Assembly (NCBI GenBank): GCA_900321595.1
Contig: ONWP01000072.1
Location: 1-8,667 of the forward strand
Direction of reading: 5' to 3'
DNA from: an uncultured Eubacteriales bacterium
Lineage (GTDB): Bacteria; Bacillota; Clostridia; Oscillospirales; Acutalibacteraceae
Length of the DNA: 8,667 nucleotides
Shown here: positions 1-6,588 of the stretch, one piece after another
Numbering within the stretch: position 1 is the stretch's first letter
Layout of the letters: the number at the start of each line of letters is the position of its first letter
Program-made: the position numbers and the translations under genes
Notes under the pieces: generated by a model
The model's input: the letters and a program-made list of their open reading frames with translations, nothing else
Told to the model about the DNA's origin: nothing
Databases searched by the model: none

Positions 1-1
1 C

Positions 2-409
2 GCGGCGCTGTGGCAGCTTATCGGGTTTTCCTTTACGATCCTGTGCTGCATTCTGACGTTCTTCGTCTCCCGGCGCGACGGGTATTCCGACAAGACGAGC
101 CTGGTCTTTTACAATCAGTTCGTATCGCTGACGGCCATCGCCGTGTTCTTCGGCGCGAAATATCTGCACCTGCGCGGCGCGATCCCCAAATGGAGCCGGA
201 AGCTTCTGGCGCTGCTCGGCAGCTGCACCTTCGGGATCTACCTGCTCGAGGAGATCTTCCGAAACGAGCTGGACAGCCTGTGGGCGCCCATGGCGCGGCG
301 CGTCACGAGCCTGCCGGCCACGTTCGTCTGGTGTCTCGCGGTCTTCGGCTGCGGCCTGGCCGTGACCGCCGTTCTGCGGCTGATCCCGCCGGTGCGAAAG
401 CTGATCTGA
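2..409 (+). CDS. Acyltransferase-3 family membrane protein, C-terminal fragment (5' end outside window)
   Basis: This is the last 135 residues of an integral membrane protein; the frame is open to the left edge and stops with TGA at 407-409. About four hydrophobic segments are visible in the fragment (about residues 3-24, 39-51, 67-84 and 105-130), separated by short basic loops. The segment LGSCTFGIYLLEEIFRN resembles the conserved late transmembrane helix of the acyltransferase-3 (OafA/WecH) family, and the ending on IPPVRKLI is also typical of it. Family members move acetyl or other acyl groups across the membrane onto sugars of surface polysaccharides. The N-terminal catalytic histidine region would be upstream, so activity cannot be judged here. 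It is convergent to the sugar operon and ends at a hairpin terminator, so it belongs to a different transcript. The family call is moderately secure and the substrate is unknown. Confidence 0.7.
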   Translation, partial: AALWQLIGFSFTILCCILTFFVSRRDGYSDKTSLVFYNQFVSLTAIAVFFGAKYLHLRGAIPKWSRKLLALLGSCTFGIYLLEEIFRNELDSLWAPMARRVTSLPATFVWCLAVFGCGLAVTAVLRLIPPVRKLI

Positions 410-423
410 CCGAAGCATAAACA

Positions 424-460
424 GGCCGAAAGAGGCGTCCGCCCCTTTCGGCCGTTTTTT
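424..460 (+). terminator. Intrinsic terminator between convergent genes
   Basis: GGCCGAAAG (424-432) pairs perfectly with CTTTCGGCC (445-453). The stem extends inward by GGC/GCC after one A-C mismatch and closes on a four-base loop (437-440). Six T residues follow at 455-460 and a second T-run lies at 464-469. This ends the plus-strand acyltransferase transcript. Read on the minus strand the same hairpin is preceded by an A-rich tract and followed only by a weak T-run (TGTTTATG), so it may also end the sugar operon, less efficiently. The second T-run abuts the stop codon of the minus-strand glycosyltransferase. Confidence 0.85.
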
Positions 461-467
461 GTCTTTT

Positions 468-1436
468 TTATTCCGCGTCCGCTTCCTCCGGCGGCGCTTT
501 TTTTTCAAAATTCAATCGTTCTTCCTCGATGACCAGCGGCCTGTGCATGACGCGCTTGTTGATGGAAAGAATGTATTCGCCGATGAGTCCGATGAAGAAG
601 AGCTGCACCGCGCCCAGGAACAGCATACCCAGCAGGATCGGCGCGGTCCCCGCGGGGAACCGGTTCCAGTAGAGCAGCTTCAGGATGAAGTAGATGACGC
701 CCAGAACGAAGCTGATCAGTCCCACGCCCACGCCGAAAAACGTCGCCAGACGCAGGCCGATCTTCGTGTAGGACGTGAACGACAGCATGGCCGCGTCGTA
801 GAGGGAATAGAAATTGTTGTGGGTCTTCCCCGCCCGGCGCTGCGGCTGTTCGTACTCGATCTTCTTGACCTTCGTGCCGTATTCGGCGACGATGCCGCGC
901 ATAAAGGGCGTCGGATCGTCCAGCTGCCGGATGACCTCGATAAACGACCGGTCGTAAAGCCCCGAGCCGGTGAAGTGCTCGATCTGCTCCACGTCGCTCA
1001 TCTTGCGGATCATCTTATAGTAGATGGTGCGCACGCCGCGCATCAGCTTGTTCTCCTTCGACGTGGACTTGATGCCGATGCAGATCTTATAGCCTTCCTC
1101 CCAGGCGGCCACGTACTGCGGGATCAGGCTCACAGGGTCCTGAAAGTCGCAGCACATCTGGATGCAGCAGTCGCCCGTGACCTGCATCAGGCCGTAATAG
1201 GGCGAATTGAACTGCCCGAAGTTCTTCGCGTTGAGGATCGCGCGGAAATGACTGCCCTCCCGGCAGATCTCGCGCAGCTTCTCCCGCGTGCCGTCGGTGG
1301 AATTGTTGTCGATGAAAACCAGCTCCCAGTCATAGCCGGGCAGCTCGTTCGTCATCACAGTTTCGATTGCCTCACTCATGGGGCCGACATTTTCGATCTC
1401 ATTGTAGCAGGGGATCAAAACGCTGATCTTCTTCAT
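468..1436 (-). CDS. Family-2 glycosyltransferase with two C-terminal TM helices (GtrB/CsbB/DPM1-like polyprenyl-phosphate sugar synthase)
   Basis: The protein has 322 residues. A cytoplasmic GT-A domain (about 1-220) opens with SVLIPCYNEIENV, followed by FIDNNSTDGT (41-50), a metal-site region reading CCDFQDP (95-101), FTGSGLYDRS (155-164) and the loop QRRAGKTHNN (199-208). Two hydrophobic helices follow at about 227-253 and 264-286, then GEYILSINKRVMHRPLVIEE and a charged tail. This is the layout of enzymes that transfer a sugar from a nucleotide donor to undecaprenyl phosphate on the inner membrane face. The ATG start overlaps the upstream SDR stop by four bases (ATGA). GAGGTG lies four bases ahead of it, so the genes are translationally coupled. 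It is the last gene of the operon. Inference: it uses the CDP-sugar made by the preceding genes. The alternative is an ordinary UDP-Glc or UDP-GlcNAc donor. The usual acidic residue at the start of the DxD-like motif appears as Cys. Confidence 0.85.
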   Translation of the reverse strand: MKKISVLIPCYNEIENVGPMSEAIETVMTNELPGYDWELVFIDNNSTDGTREKLREICREGSHFRAILNAKNFGQFNSPYYGLMQVTGDCCIQMCCDFQDPVSLIPQYVAAWEEGYKICIGIKSTSKENKLMRGVRTIYYKMIRKMSDVEQIEHFTGSGLYDRSFIEVIRQLDDPTPFMRGIVAEYGTKVKKIEYEQPQRRAGKTHNNFYSLYDAAMLSFTSYTKIGLRLATFFGVGVGLISFVLGVIYFILKLLYWNRFPAGTAPILLGMLFLGAVQLFFIGLIGEYILSINKRVMHRPLVIEEERLNFEKKAPPEEADAE

Positions 1437-2356
1437 GTCACACCTCGTGTTTTCATCCAGTCCGCCGTGCGCCGGACGCCGTCCTCAAAGGTCAGATCCG
1501 GCATAAATCCGGTATCCGCCGTCAGCGCCGTGATATCGGCGCACAGGCGCATGACCTGTCCCGGCGGGTAGTCGATCGCGCCGAGCGCGACCTCGAGCGC
1601 CGGGTCGATCGTATCGCGCATGGCGAGGATGTAGTCGCGCAGCAGACGCGGGCTGCCGCTGCCCAGCGGATAACAGGCCCCGTCCCTGCCGCGCTCGCCG
1701 ATGAGCCGGAACGCCTTCGCCGCGTCGTCGCAGTGCAGGAAGTCCCAGAGCTGTTCGCCCTTCGTATAGGACGTTTTCTCGCCGCGCAGCATCTTCGCCA
1801 GATTCGCCATAATGATGGAGTTCGGATTGCCCTTCTGCCCGAAGACAGACAGGATGCGCACGGCGCAGAAGCGCAGCCCCAGATTCCGCGCGTAGAGCCC
1901 CGCCAGCTTTTCGGCGGCGTACTTCGCGATGCCGTAGCCCGTGACCGGATCGACCGGCGTGTCGGGCCGCAGCGTCTCCTCCCGGATGCCGTACTCGGCC
2001 TGCGAGCCGGCCGTCACGACGCACTCGCAGCCCGTCATGTGCGCCAGCTGCACCGCGTCGAGCGTATAACGGATATTGTCGTTCTGCAGATACACGTCGT
2101 CCCGGACGCCGCCGAAGGTGCCGAGCCACGCGAAATGGTACAGAACGCCGTCCTTCGCGTCGATCTGCGGCGCGGTCTGCGGCAGCGCCGTGATATCCGC
2201 GTCGATGGCGGTGACCAGCGGCGACGCGAAAAAGTCGTCCGACCGGTCGTCGCCGGGCTTGCAAAGCGCGTAGACGCGCACGCCGCAGCGCACCAGCTCC
2301 CGAATGAGCGCGGACGCGATCATGCCGGTCGCGCCGGTGACGATTGCTGTCTTCAT
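1433..2356 (-). CDS. NAD(P)-dependent SDR (epimerase/dehydratase family), candidate YerF-like terminal ketoreductase
   Basis: The protein is a 307-residue extended SDR. The N-terminal Rossmann motif is GATGMIA (8-14), with Ala where the last Gly of GxxGxxG usually sits. The active site is visible as Ser118 in AGSQAEYG and YGIAK (Tyr141, Lys145). WDFLHCDDAAKAF (204-216) is the usual substrate-domain signature of nucleotide-sugar SDRs. It starts directly after the TAA stop of the thiamine-diphosphate enzyme with no gap, and GGAGGA seven bases ahead serves as ribosome site. It overlaps the glycosyltransferase start by four bases. Its place right after the YerE-like gene suggests it reduces the ketone of the newly attached two-carbon branch, as YerF does in CDP-yersiniose A synthesis. 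Alternatives are a C-4 ketoreductase of the CDP-abequose/paratose synthase kind, or an epimerase. The SDR family is certain; the exact reaction is inferred from context. Confidence 0.85.
   Translation of the reverse strand: MKTAIVTGATGMIASALIRELVRCGVRVYALCKPGDDRSDDFFASPLVTAIDADITALPQTAPQIDAKDGVLYHFAWLGTFGGVRDDVYLQNDNIRYTLDAVQLAHMTGCECVVTAGSQAEYGIREETLRPDTPVDPVTGYGIAKYAAEKLAGLYARNLGLRFCAVRILSVFGQKGNPNSIIMANLAKMLRGEKTSYTKGEQLWDFLHCDDAAKAFRLIGERGRDGACYPLGSGSPRLLRDYILAMRDTIDPALEVALGAIDYPPGQVMRLCADITALTADTGFMPDLTFEDGVRRTADWMKTRGVT
1441..1446 (-). promoter_or_regulatory. Ribosome binding site GAGGTG for the glycosyltransferase
   Basis: GAGGTG lies four bases upstream of the ATG at 1436 and inside the last codons of the SDR. 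Together with the ATGA stop/start overlap at 1433-1436 it supports translational coupling of SDR and glycosyltransferase. Confidence 0.6.
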
Positions 2357-4168
2357 TTATCGCTCCTCCATCAGCGGGATAAACATCAGGCTCTCCAGCT
2401 CCTCACGGGGCAGGAAGGGCGCCAGATCCTCCAGCGGCGCGCTCACAAGCGTCCCGTCCGGCAGCTTTTTCGTCGCGCTCTTGGGCTCGAAACGCTGCTC
2501 CGGATCGACGATGACCTCACAGAAGGCGTATCCCGGCGTCGCCAGCGTCTGCTCAATGACCTCGCCGAGTTTCGCGGTCTCGTCCACCCTGAAATACGGG
2601 ATCCCGTAAGCCGGAATCAGCTTCGACATATCCGGGAAGGACAGGTCGCCGCTGTCGTAGCCCACGCCCACCAGCGGCTCGCCGAAGAAATTCTTCTGGC
2701 TCTGCCGGATGGAGTGATAGCCCCCGTTGTTGATCATGAAGATCTTGATCGGCAGCTTGTTCTGCACGATGGTCTGCAGCTCCTGCAGATTCATCTGGAT
2801 GCTGCCGTCGCCGGTGACGTTGATGATCTCGTCGAAGCCGGCCGCGGCGCAGGCGCCGATGGCCGCCGGCAGATCATAGCCCATGGACGCGATGGCGGAA
2901 TTGATGATAAACCGCTGATCCTTTTTTATGATGTATCCGTGGCTGCCCACGACGCAGGCCGAGCCGTTGCCGACGACGGTCACGCGCCCCTCGGGCAGAC
3001 GCTTCGACAGCTCCCCGATGAAGGCGTAAACGTTGACGGGCTTTTCCTGCGCGTAGTGCTTCGGCTGGATGACGGGATAGCGCTTTCTGCGGTCCAGACA
3101 GATATCCATCCAGGCGCGGTGCGGCTCGAGGCCGTCGCCCAGGAGCGCGTCCATGCGCTCCAGAAACGCCTGCGCGTCGCACTGCACGGGCAGATCCGCG
3201 TTCACGGTCTTCTTTTTCAGCTCCTCGCCGTCCACGTCGACGACGATCTTATACGCGCATCTGGCCCAGGACTGATAGTTGTAGCCCACCTGCCGGATCG
3301 ACAGACGCGAGCCGACGGAGAAGAACAGGTCGCTGTTCTGCACAGCCCAGTTGCCGGGACGGTCGCCCATGATGCCGGGTCTGCCGGCGTACCACGGATA
3401 GTCGTCCTCCGCCAGATCGATGGAGTTCCAGCCGGTCACCACGGGAACGCCGAGCTTGTCCGCCACACGGCGGAACGCGTCGAACGCGCCGGCGATGCGG
3501 ATGCCGTTCCCGGCGTTGAAGACGGGGCGCTCCGCGCGCCTGATCCGGTCGATGATGTCGTAAAACACCGCGTCCGGCGGCAGCTGCGGCAGGATCTCGT
3601 CCCCTTCCCCGTCGTAGGGGTACAGGTCGTCGGTATCCACGTACGCGCCCTGGATATTCAGCGGCACGTCCAGCCAGCACGGGCCGGGTCGGCCCTGCTG
3701 CGAGAGCTTCCACGCCTTCTCGAGGCAGTAGCGGATCCTGTTCTTATCGGTGACCATCTCGCAGTACTTCGTCATGCATTCGACGGCCTTCGTGATGTCG
3801 AACTCCTGATCGCCCATGGCGCGGATGCCAAGGCCCGTGCTTCTGGCGGTGGTATCGTAACGCACCTGCCCGGAGATCACCAGCATGGGGATCGAGTCGA
3901 GCCATCCGCCGACGACGCCGGTGATGGCGTTGGTGCCGCCGGGGCCGGTCGTGACGACGCAGGCGGCGATCCTGTTGTGGATGCGCGCGTAGCTCTCCGC
4001 CGCGATGGCGCAGGCCTGCTCATGGTGGTTGTAGATACAGCGCAGCCCCGCCTGATGGCCGAACGCGTCGTTCAGGTGCATGGCGCCGCCGCCCGTGACG
4101 GTGAACGCCGTGTCCACGCCGTGATCGACGAGAAACTGCGAAATATAGTTGGAAACCTTGATTTTCAC
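2357..4168 (-). CDS. yerE-like: Thiamine-diphosphate-dependent enzyme, acetolactate-synthase fold; YerE-like two-carbon transferase to a CDP-keto-sugar
   Basis: The protein has 603 residues with the three-domain acetolactate-synthase layout. The N-terminal PYR domain contains the cofactor-activating Glu50 in YNHHEQA and the TTGPGGTNAITG loop (73-84). A middle domain (about 200-340) follows, and the C-terminal PP domain has MGYDLPAAIGA (429-439) and the ThDP/Mg motif GDGS (453-456) to Asn480-Asn481. The tail PDGTLVSAPLEDLAPFLPREE (570-590) is not typical of housekeeping AHAS but, from memory, recurs in relatives inside surface-sugar clusters. No AHAS small subunit or branched-chain amino-acid gene is nearby. 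Placed straight after rfbH, it most resembles Yersinia YerE, a ThDP flavoenzyme that decarboxylates pyruvate and adds the acetyl unit to C-4 of CDP-4-keto-3,6-dideoxyglucose. The start is GTG at 4168, with GGAGG nine bases ahead, 18 nt after the rfbH stop. A catabolic or amino-acid role is the less likely alternative. Confidence 0.8.
   Translation of the reverse strand: MKIKVSNYISQFLVDHGVDTAFTVTGGGAMHLNDAFGHQAGLRCIYNHHEQACAIAAESYARIHNRIAACVVTTGPGGTNAITGVVGGWLDSIPMLVISGQVRYDTTARSTGLGIRAMGDQEFDITKAVECMTKYCEMVTDKNRIRYCLEKAWKLSQQGRPGPCWLDVPLNIQGAYVDTDDLYPYDGEGDEILPQLPPDAVFYDIIDRIRRAERPVFNAGNGIRIAGAFDAFRRVADKLGVPVVTGWNSIDLAEDDYPWYAGRPGIMGDRPGNWAVQNSDLFFSVGSRLSIRQVGYNYQSWARCAYKIVVDVDGEELKKKTVNADLPVQCDAQAFLERMDALLGDGLEPHRAWMDICLDRRKRYPVIQPKHYAQEKPVNVYAFIGELSKRLPEGRVTVVGNGSACVVGSHGYIIKKDQRFIINSAIASMGYDLPAAIGACAAAGFDEIINVTGDGSIQMNLQELQTIVQNKLPIKIFMINNGGYHSIRQSQKNFFGEPLVGVGYDSGDLSFPDMSKLIPAYGIPYFRVDETAKLGEVIEQTLATPGYAFCEVIVDPEQRFEPKSATKKLPDGTLVSAPLEDLAPFLPREELESLMFIPLMEER
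2364..2369 (-). promoter_or_regulatory. Ribosome binding site GGAGGA for the SDR, inside the end of the YerE-like gene
   Basis: GGAGGA lies seven bases before the ATG at 2356 and within the last codons (Glu-Glu) of the preceding gene. The junction reads TAA directly followed by ATG with no spacer, so a ribosome finishing the first gene is in place to start the second. Confidence 0.65.
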
Positions 4169-4177
4169 GGAAAAATG

Positions 4178-4182
4178 CCTCC
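4178..4182 (-). promoter_or_regulatory. Ribosome binding site GGAGG fixing a GTG start
   Basis: GGAGG on the minus strand lies nine bases before the GTG at 4168-4166. It is in the 18-nt gap after rfbH, and the encoded N-terminus (KIKVSNYISQFLVDHGV) aligns with the expected beginning of the PYR domain. No better ATG is available nearby, so GTG is the supported start. Confidence 0.65.
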
Positions 4183-4186
4183 GGAG

Positions 4187-5518
4187 TTATTGCGAAACGG
4201 CTTCACAGATGGTTTTGGCCATGAAGTCGATCATGTCGTCGGTCATGCCGGGATAGACCCCGACCCAGAAGGTGTCGCGCATGATGCGGTCGGTGTTGTC
4301 GAGCGTGCCGACCACGCGGTAGCCCTCGCCGCTTGCGCGCATCCCGTCAAAGCAGGGATGCTTGATGATGTTCCCGGCGAAGAGCATCCGGGTCTGCACG
4401 CCGTGCGATTCCACGTAATCGACGACCTTCCGGCGGTCGACGCCCTCTCGCACGGTCATGAGGAAGCCGAACCAGGACGGATCGGCGTGCGCGGCGGCCT
4501 CGGGCAGGATGAGCTTGTCCGAAACGGACGCGAGACCTGCCTTGAGCCTCGCGAAATTGGCCTTGCGGCGCTCGACGAAGGACGGGAATTTTTCGATCTG
4601 CGCGCAGCCGACCGCCGCCTGCAGGTCGGTGGCCTTCAGGTTGTAGCCGAAGTGCGAGTAAACGTATTTGTGATCGTAACCGGCGGGCAGATCGCCGTAC
4701 TGGCCGTCGAAGCGGTGGCCGCACAGGTTGTCCTGTCCGGACGCGCAGCGGCAGTCGCGCCCCCAGTCGCGCATCGAGCGCATGATCTTGTTCAGCAGCG
4801 CGTTGTCGGTATAGACGGCGCCGCCCTCGCCGGTGGTCATGTGGTGCGGCGGGTAAAAGCTCGACGTGCCGAGGTCGCCGACCGTGCCGGTGAACTTTTT
4901 CACGCCGTCGAGCTCGTAGGTCGAGCCGAGCGCGTCGCAGTTGTCCTCCACGAGCCACAGCCCGTGTTTGTCGCAGAACGCTTTGACCGCGGCCAGATCA
5001 AACGGATTGCCCAGCGTGTGCGCCGCCATGACGGCCTTCGTCTTCGCCGAAAGCGCGTCCTCCAGCTTCGTCACGTCGATATTGTATGTGGGCAGCGTCA
5101 CGTCCACAAAGACGGGAACCGCGCCGTACTGGATGACCGGCGCGACCGTCGTCGGGAAGCCGCAGGCCACCGTGATGACTTCGTCGCCGGGGCGGATCGC
5201 CCGTTCGCCCAGAAGCGGGGACGTGAGCGTCATAAAGGCCAGCAGATTCGCGCTGGAGCCGGAGTTGACGAAGGCGCAGTGCTTCACGCCCAGATACGCG
5301 GCGACCTTCTTTTCAAATTCGTCGGTGTAGCGTCCGGCGGTGAGCCAGAATTCCAGCGCGCTGTCCACCAGATTCACGCCTTCCCTCGCGTCGAAAACGC
5401 GGGACGCGTAGTGGATGCGGTCGCCGGGCTCAAAGGGCTTTTTGGGAACAAGATAGTTATCAAAGTACGCCTGCACCTCGTCGAGGATGCGCTGTCTGTC
5501 GATTTCCTGTTGCGTCAT
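4187..5518 (-). CDS. rfbH: CDP-4-keto-6-deoxy-D-glucose 3-dehydratase (E1, PMP and [2Fe-2S] dependent)
   Basis: The protein has 443 residues and an aspartate-aminotransferase fold of the DegT/DnrJ/EryC1 group. Two diagnostic changes set it apart from transaminases. First, the PLP lysine is replaced by histidine in SFYPPHHMTTGEGG (His225). Second, it carries the iron-sulfur ligand set Cys194, Cys256, Cys258 and Cys266, in EDNCDALGS and RDCRCASGQDNLC. It removes the C-3 hydroxyl of CDP-4-keto-6-deoxyglucose, taking electrons through the [2Fe-2S] centre from a separate reductase (DdhD/RfbI type) that is not seen here. The start at 5518 (MTQQEIDRQR) is chosen because AAAGGA lies six bases ahead. 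An in-frame ATG at 5533, overlapping the rfbG stop, has a poorer ribosome site. The Cys194-Cys256 spacing is 61 residues. From memory it is 57 in Yersinia E1, and an extra loop around 201-208 accounts for the difference. Confidence 0.95.
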   Translation of the reverse strand: MTQQEIDRQRILDEVQAYFDNYLVPKKPFEPGDRIHYASRVFDAREGVNLVDSALEFWLTAGRYTDEFEKKVAAYLGVKHCAFVNSGSSANLLAFMTLTSPLLGERAIRPGDEVITVACGFPTTVAPVIQYGAVPVFVDVTLPTYNIDVTKLEDALSAKTKAVMAAHTLGNPFDLAAVKAFCDKHGLWLVEDNCDALGSTYELDGVKKFTGTVGDLGTSSFYPPHHMTTGEGGAVYTDNALLNKIMRSMRDWGRDCRCASGQDNLCGHRFDGQYGDLPAGYDHKYVYSHFGYNLKATDLQAAVGCAQIEKFPSFVERRKANFARLKAGLASVSDKLILPEAAAHADPSWFGFLMTVREGVDRRKVVDYVESHGVQTRMLFAGNIIKHPCFDGMRASGEGYRVVGTLDNTDRIMRDTFWVGVYPGMTDDMIDFMAKTICEAVSQ

Positions 5519-5524
5519 GTTGTT

Positions 5525-5530
5525 TCCTTT
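5525..5530 (-). promoter_or_regulatory. Ribosome binding site AAAGGA deciding the rfbH start
   Basis: AAAGGA on the minus strand sits six bases upstream of the ATG at 5518-5516 and overlaps the last base of the rfbG stop codon. It favours this ATG over the ATG at 5533-5531, which sits on the rfbG stop (ATGA) and has only a weak GGGA ahead of it. Confidence 0.65.
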
Positions 5531-6588
5531 CATTCCATCCCGAAAAATTCTGCGATCTGCCGTCTTGTGACGTCCGACACATCGCCGCCGGCAGCGTAGA
5601 CCTTCGTCCACGCCACTGTACGGCGCACGGCCTCCGGCGCGTTCCAGACGTGCTGCCAGCCGAACGTGTTTTTGACCAGGGAGCAGTCCAGCTTGAGGAA
5701 ATTGGCCTCGTGCGGGCCGTCCCGGTGCTTCGCTTCATAGGTCAGCCCGTCGCCCCACGCGTCGCAGAAAATGCCCGCCAGCGTGCCGGTGGTCAGGCAG
5801 TCCGCGTCGTCGGGGCCCACGTTGTAATACCCCTGCTTCGCACGGTCGGCCGCCTGCGCCGCCGCGATGAGCAGATAGGCGTTGAGCGGCTCGAGCACGT
5901 GCTGATAGGGACGCGTCGAGTTGGGGTTGCGCACCTGGATCGGCTCCTTCGCGATCGCCGCGCGGACGCAGTCCGGAATGATCCGGTTGTCGGCGAAATC
6001 GCCGCCGCCGATGACGTTCCCCGCCCGGGCGGTGGATACGGCGATCTCCCGGTCGTCGAAAAAGCTCGCCTTGTAGCTGTGCGTCACCAGCTCAGAGCAG
6101 GATTTGCTGTTGGAATAGGGGTCAAAGCCGTCCAGCGGCTCGTTTTCCCGGTAGCCCCAGCACCATTCGTTATTTTTGTAGACCTTGTCGGTCGTCACGT
6201 TGAGGACGCTCTTCACACTGTCGCTCAGGCGCACGCATTCGAGCAGGTTCACCGTGCCCATCACGTTCGTCTCATAGGTGTAGCGGGGCTGCTCGTAGCT
6301 GGTCAGCACGATCGGCTGCGCCGCCAGATGCAGCACGACCTCCGGCCGCGTCTCGTCGAAAACGCGCCCCAGCGCGTCGAAATCGCGGATATCCGCGATG
6401 ACGGAGCGCATGCCGCGCGCCACGCCGGCGAGCGCGAACATGGACGGCTCCGTCGGCGGCTGCAGCGCGTAGCCGGTCACCTCCGCGCCGAGCATTTTCA
6501 GGATCTCACAGAGCCACGAGCCCTTGAAGCCGGTGTGTCCGGTCACGAGAACGCGTTTGCCCGCGTAAAAGCCAAGCCGCGCGTCCAT
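5530..6588 (-). CDS. rfbG: CDP-glucose 4,6-dehydratase
   Basis: The protein has 352 residues and is an extended SDR that converts CDP-D-glucose to CDP-4-keto-6-deoxy-D-glucose with bound NAD+. The Rossmann motif TGHTGFKGSW (16-25), including the Lys after Phe, is characteristic of this enzyme, as is VTTDKVYKN (131-139) in place of the more common TDEVYG of dTDP-glucose dehydratases. The catalytic pair is Tyr158 and Lys162 in YSNSK. NSTRPYQHVLEPL (223-235) is the usual substrate-domain signature. The start MDARLGFYAGKRV was chosen because the Rossmann strand begins about 11 residues later, and longer upstream frames only read through the rfbF coding region. The start codon overlaps the rfbF stop by one base (TGATG), which implies coupled translation. 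It supplies the substrate for RfbH, 11 nt downstream. Confidence 0.95.
   Translation of the reverse strand: MDARLGFYAGKRVLVTGHTGFKGSWLCEILKMLGAEVTGYALQPPTEPSMFALAGVARGMRSVIADIRDFDALGRVFDETRPEVVLHLAAQPIVLTSYEQPRYTYETNVMGTVNLLECVRLSDSVKSVLNVTTDKVYKNNEWCWGYRENEPLDGFDPYSNSKSCSELVTHSYKASFFDDREIAVSTARAGNVIGGGDFADNRIIPDCVRAAIAKEPIQVRNPNSTRPYQHVLEPLNAYLLIAAAQAADRAKQGYYNVGPDDADCLTTGTLAGIFCDAWGDGLTYEAKHRDGPHEANFLKLDCSLVKNTFGWQHVWNAPEAVRRTVAWTKVYAAGGDVSDVTRRQIAEFFGME

Noticed and set aside
459..1571. Plus-strand open frame of 370 codons opposite the glycosyltransferase
   Set aside because: It starts inside the terminator T-tract, shows no family motifs and is antisense to a well-supported GT2; it is a GC-bias shadow.
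2357..4168. Housekeeping acetolactate synthase large subunit (ilvB)
   Set aside because: No small subunit or other branched-chain amino-acid gene is adjacent, the gene is embedded in a CDP-sugar operon, and the C-terminal tail differs from typical AHAS. A YerE-like role fits better, although the fold is the same.
1733..5599. A very long plus-strand open frame (1288 codons) running antisense through three operon genes
   Set aside because: Its translation is rich in Arg, Ala, Val, His and Asp with no recognisable domain. It lies exactly opposite genes with strong family motifs and ribosome sites. GC-rich third positions in the real genes remove stop codons from this antisense frame, so it is a shadow.
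5519..5611. Longer rfbH starts at 5611 or 5533
   Set aside because: The added N-terminal residues read through the end of rfbG and do not resemble RfbH. The ATG at 5518 has the best-placed ribosome site.
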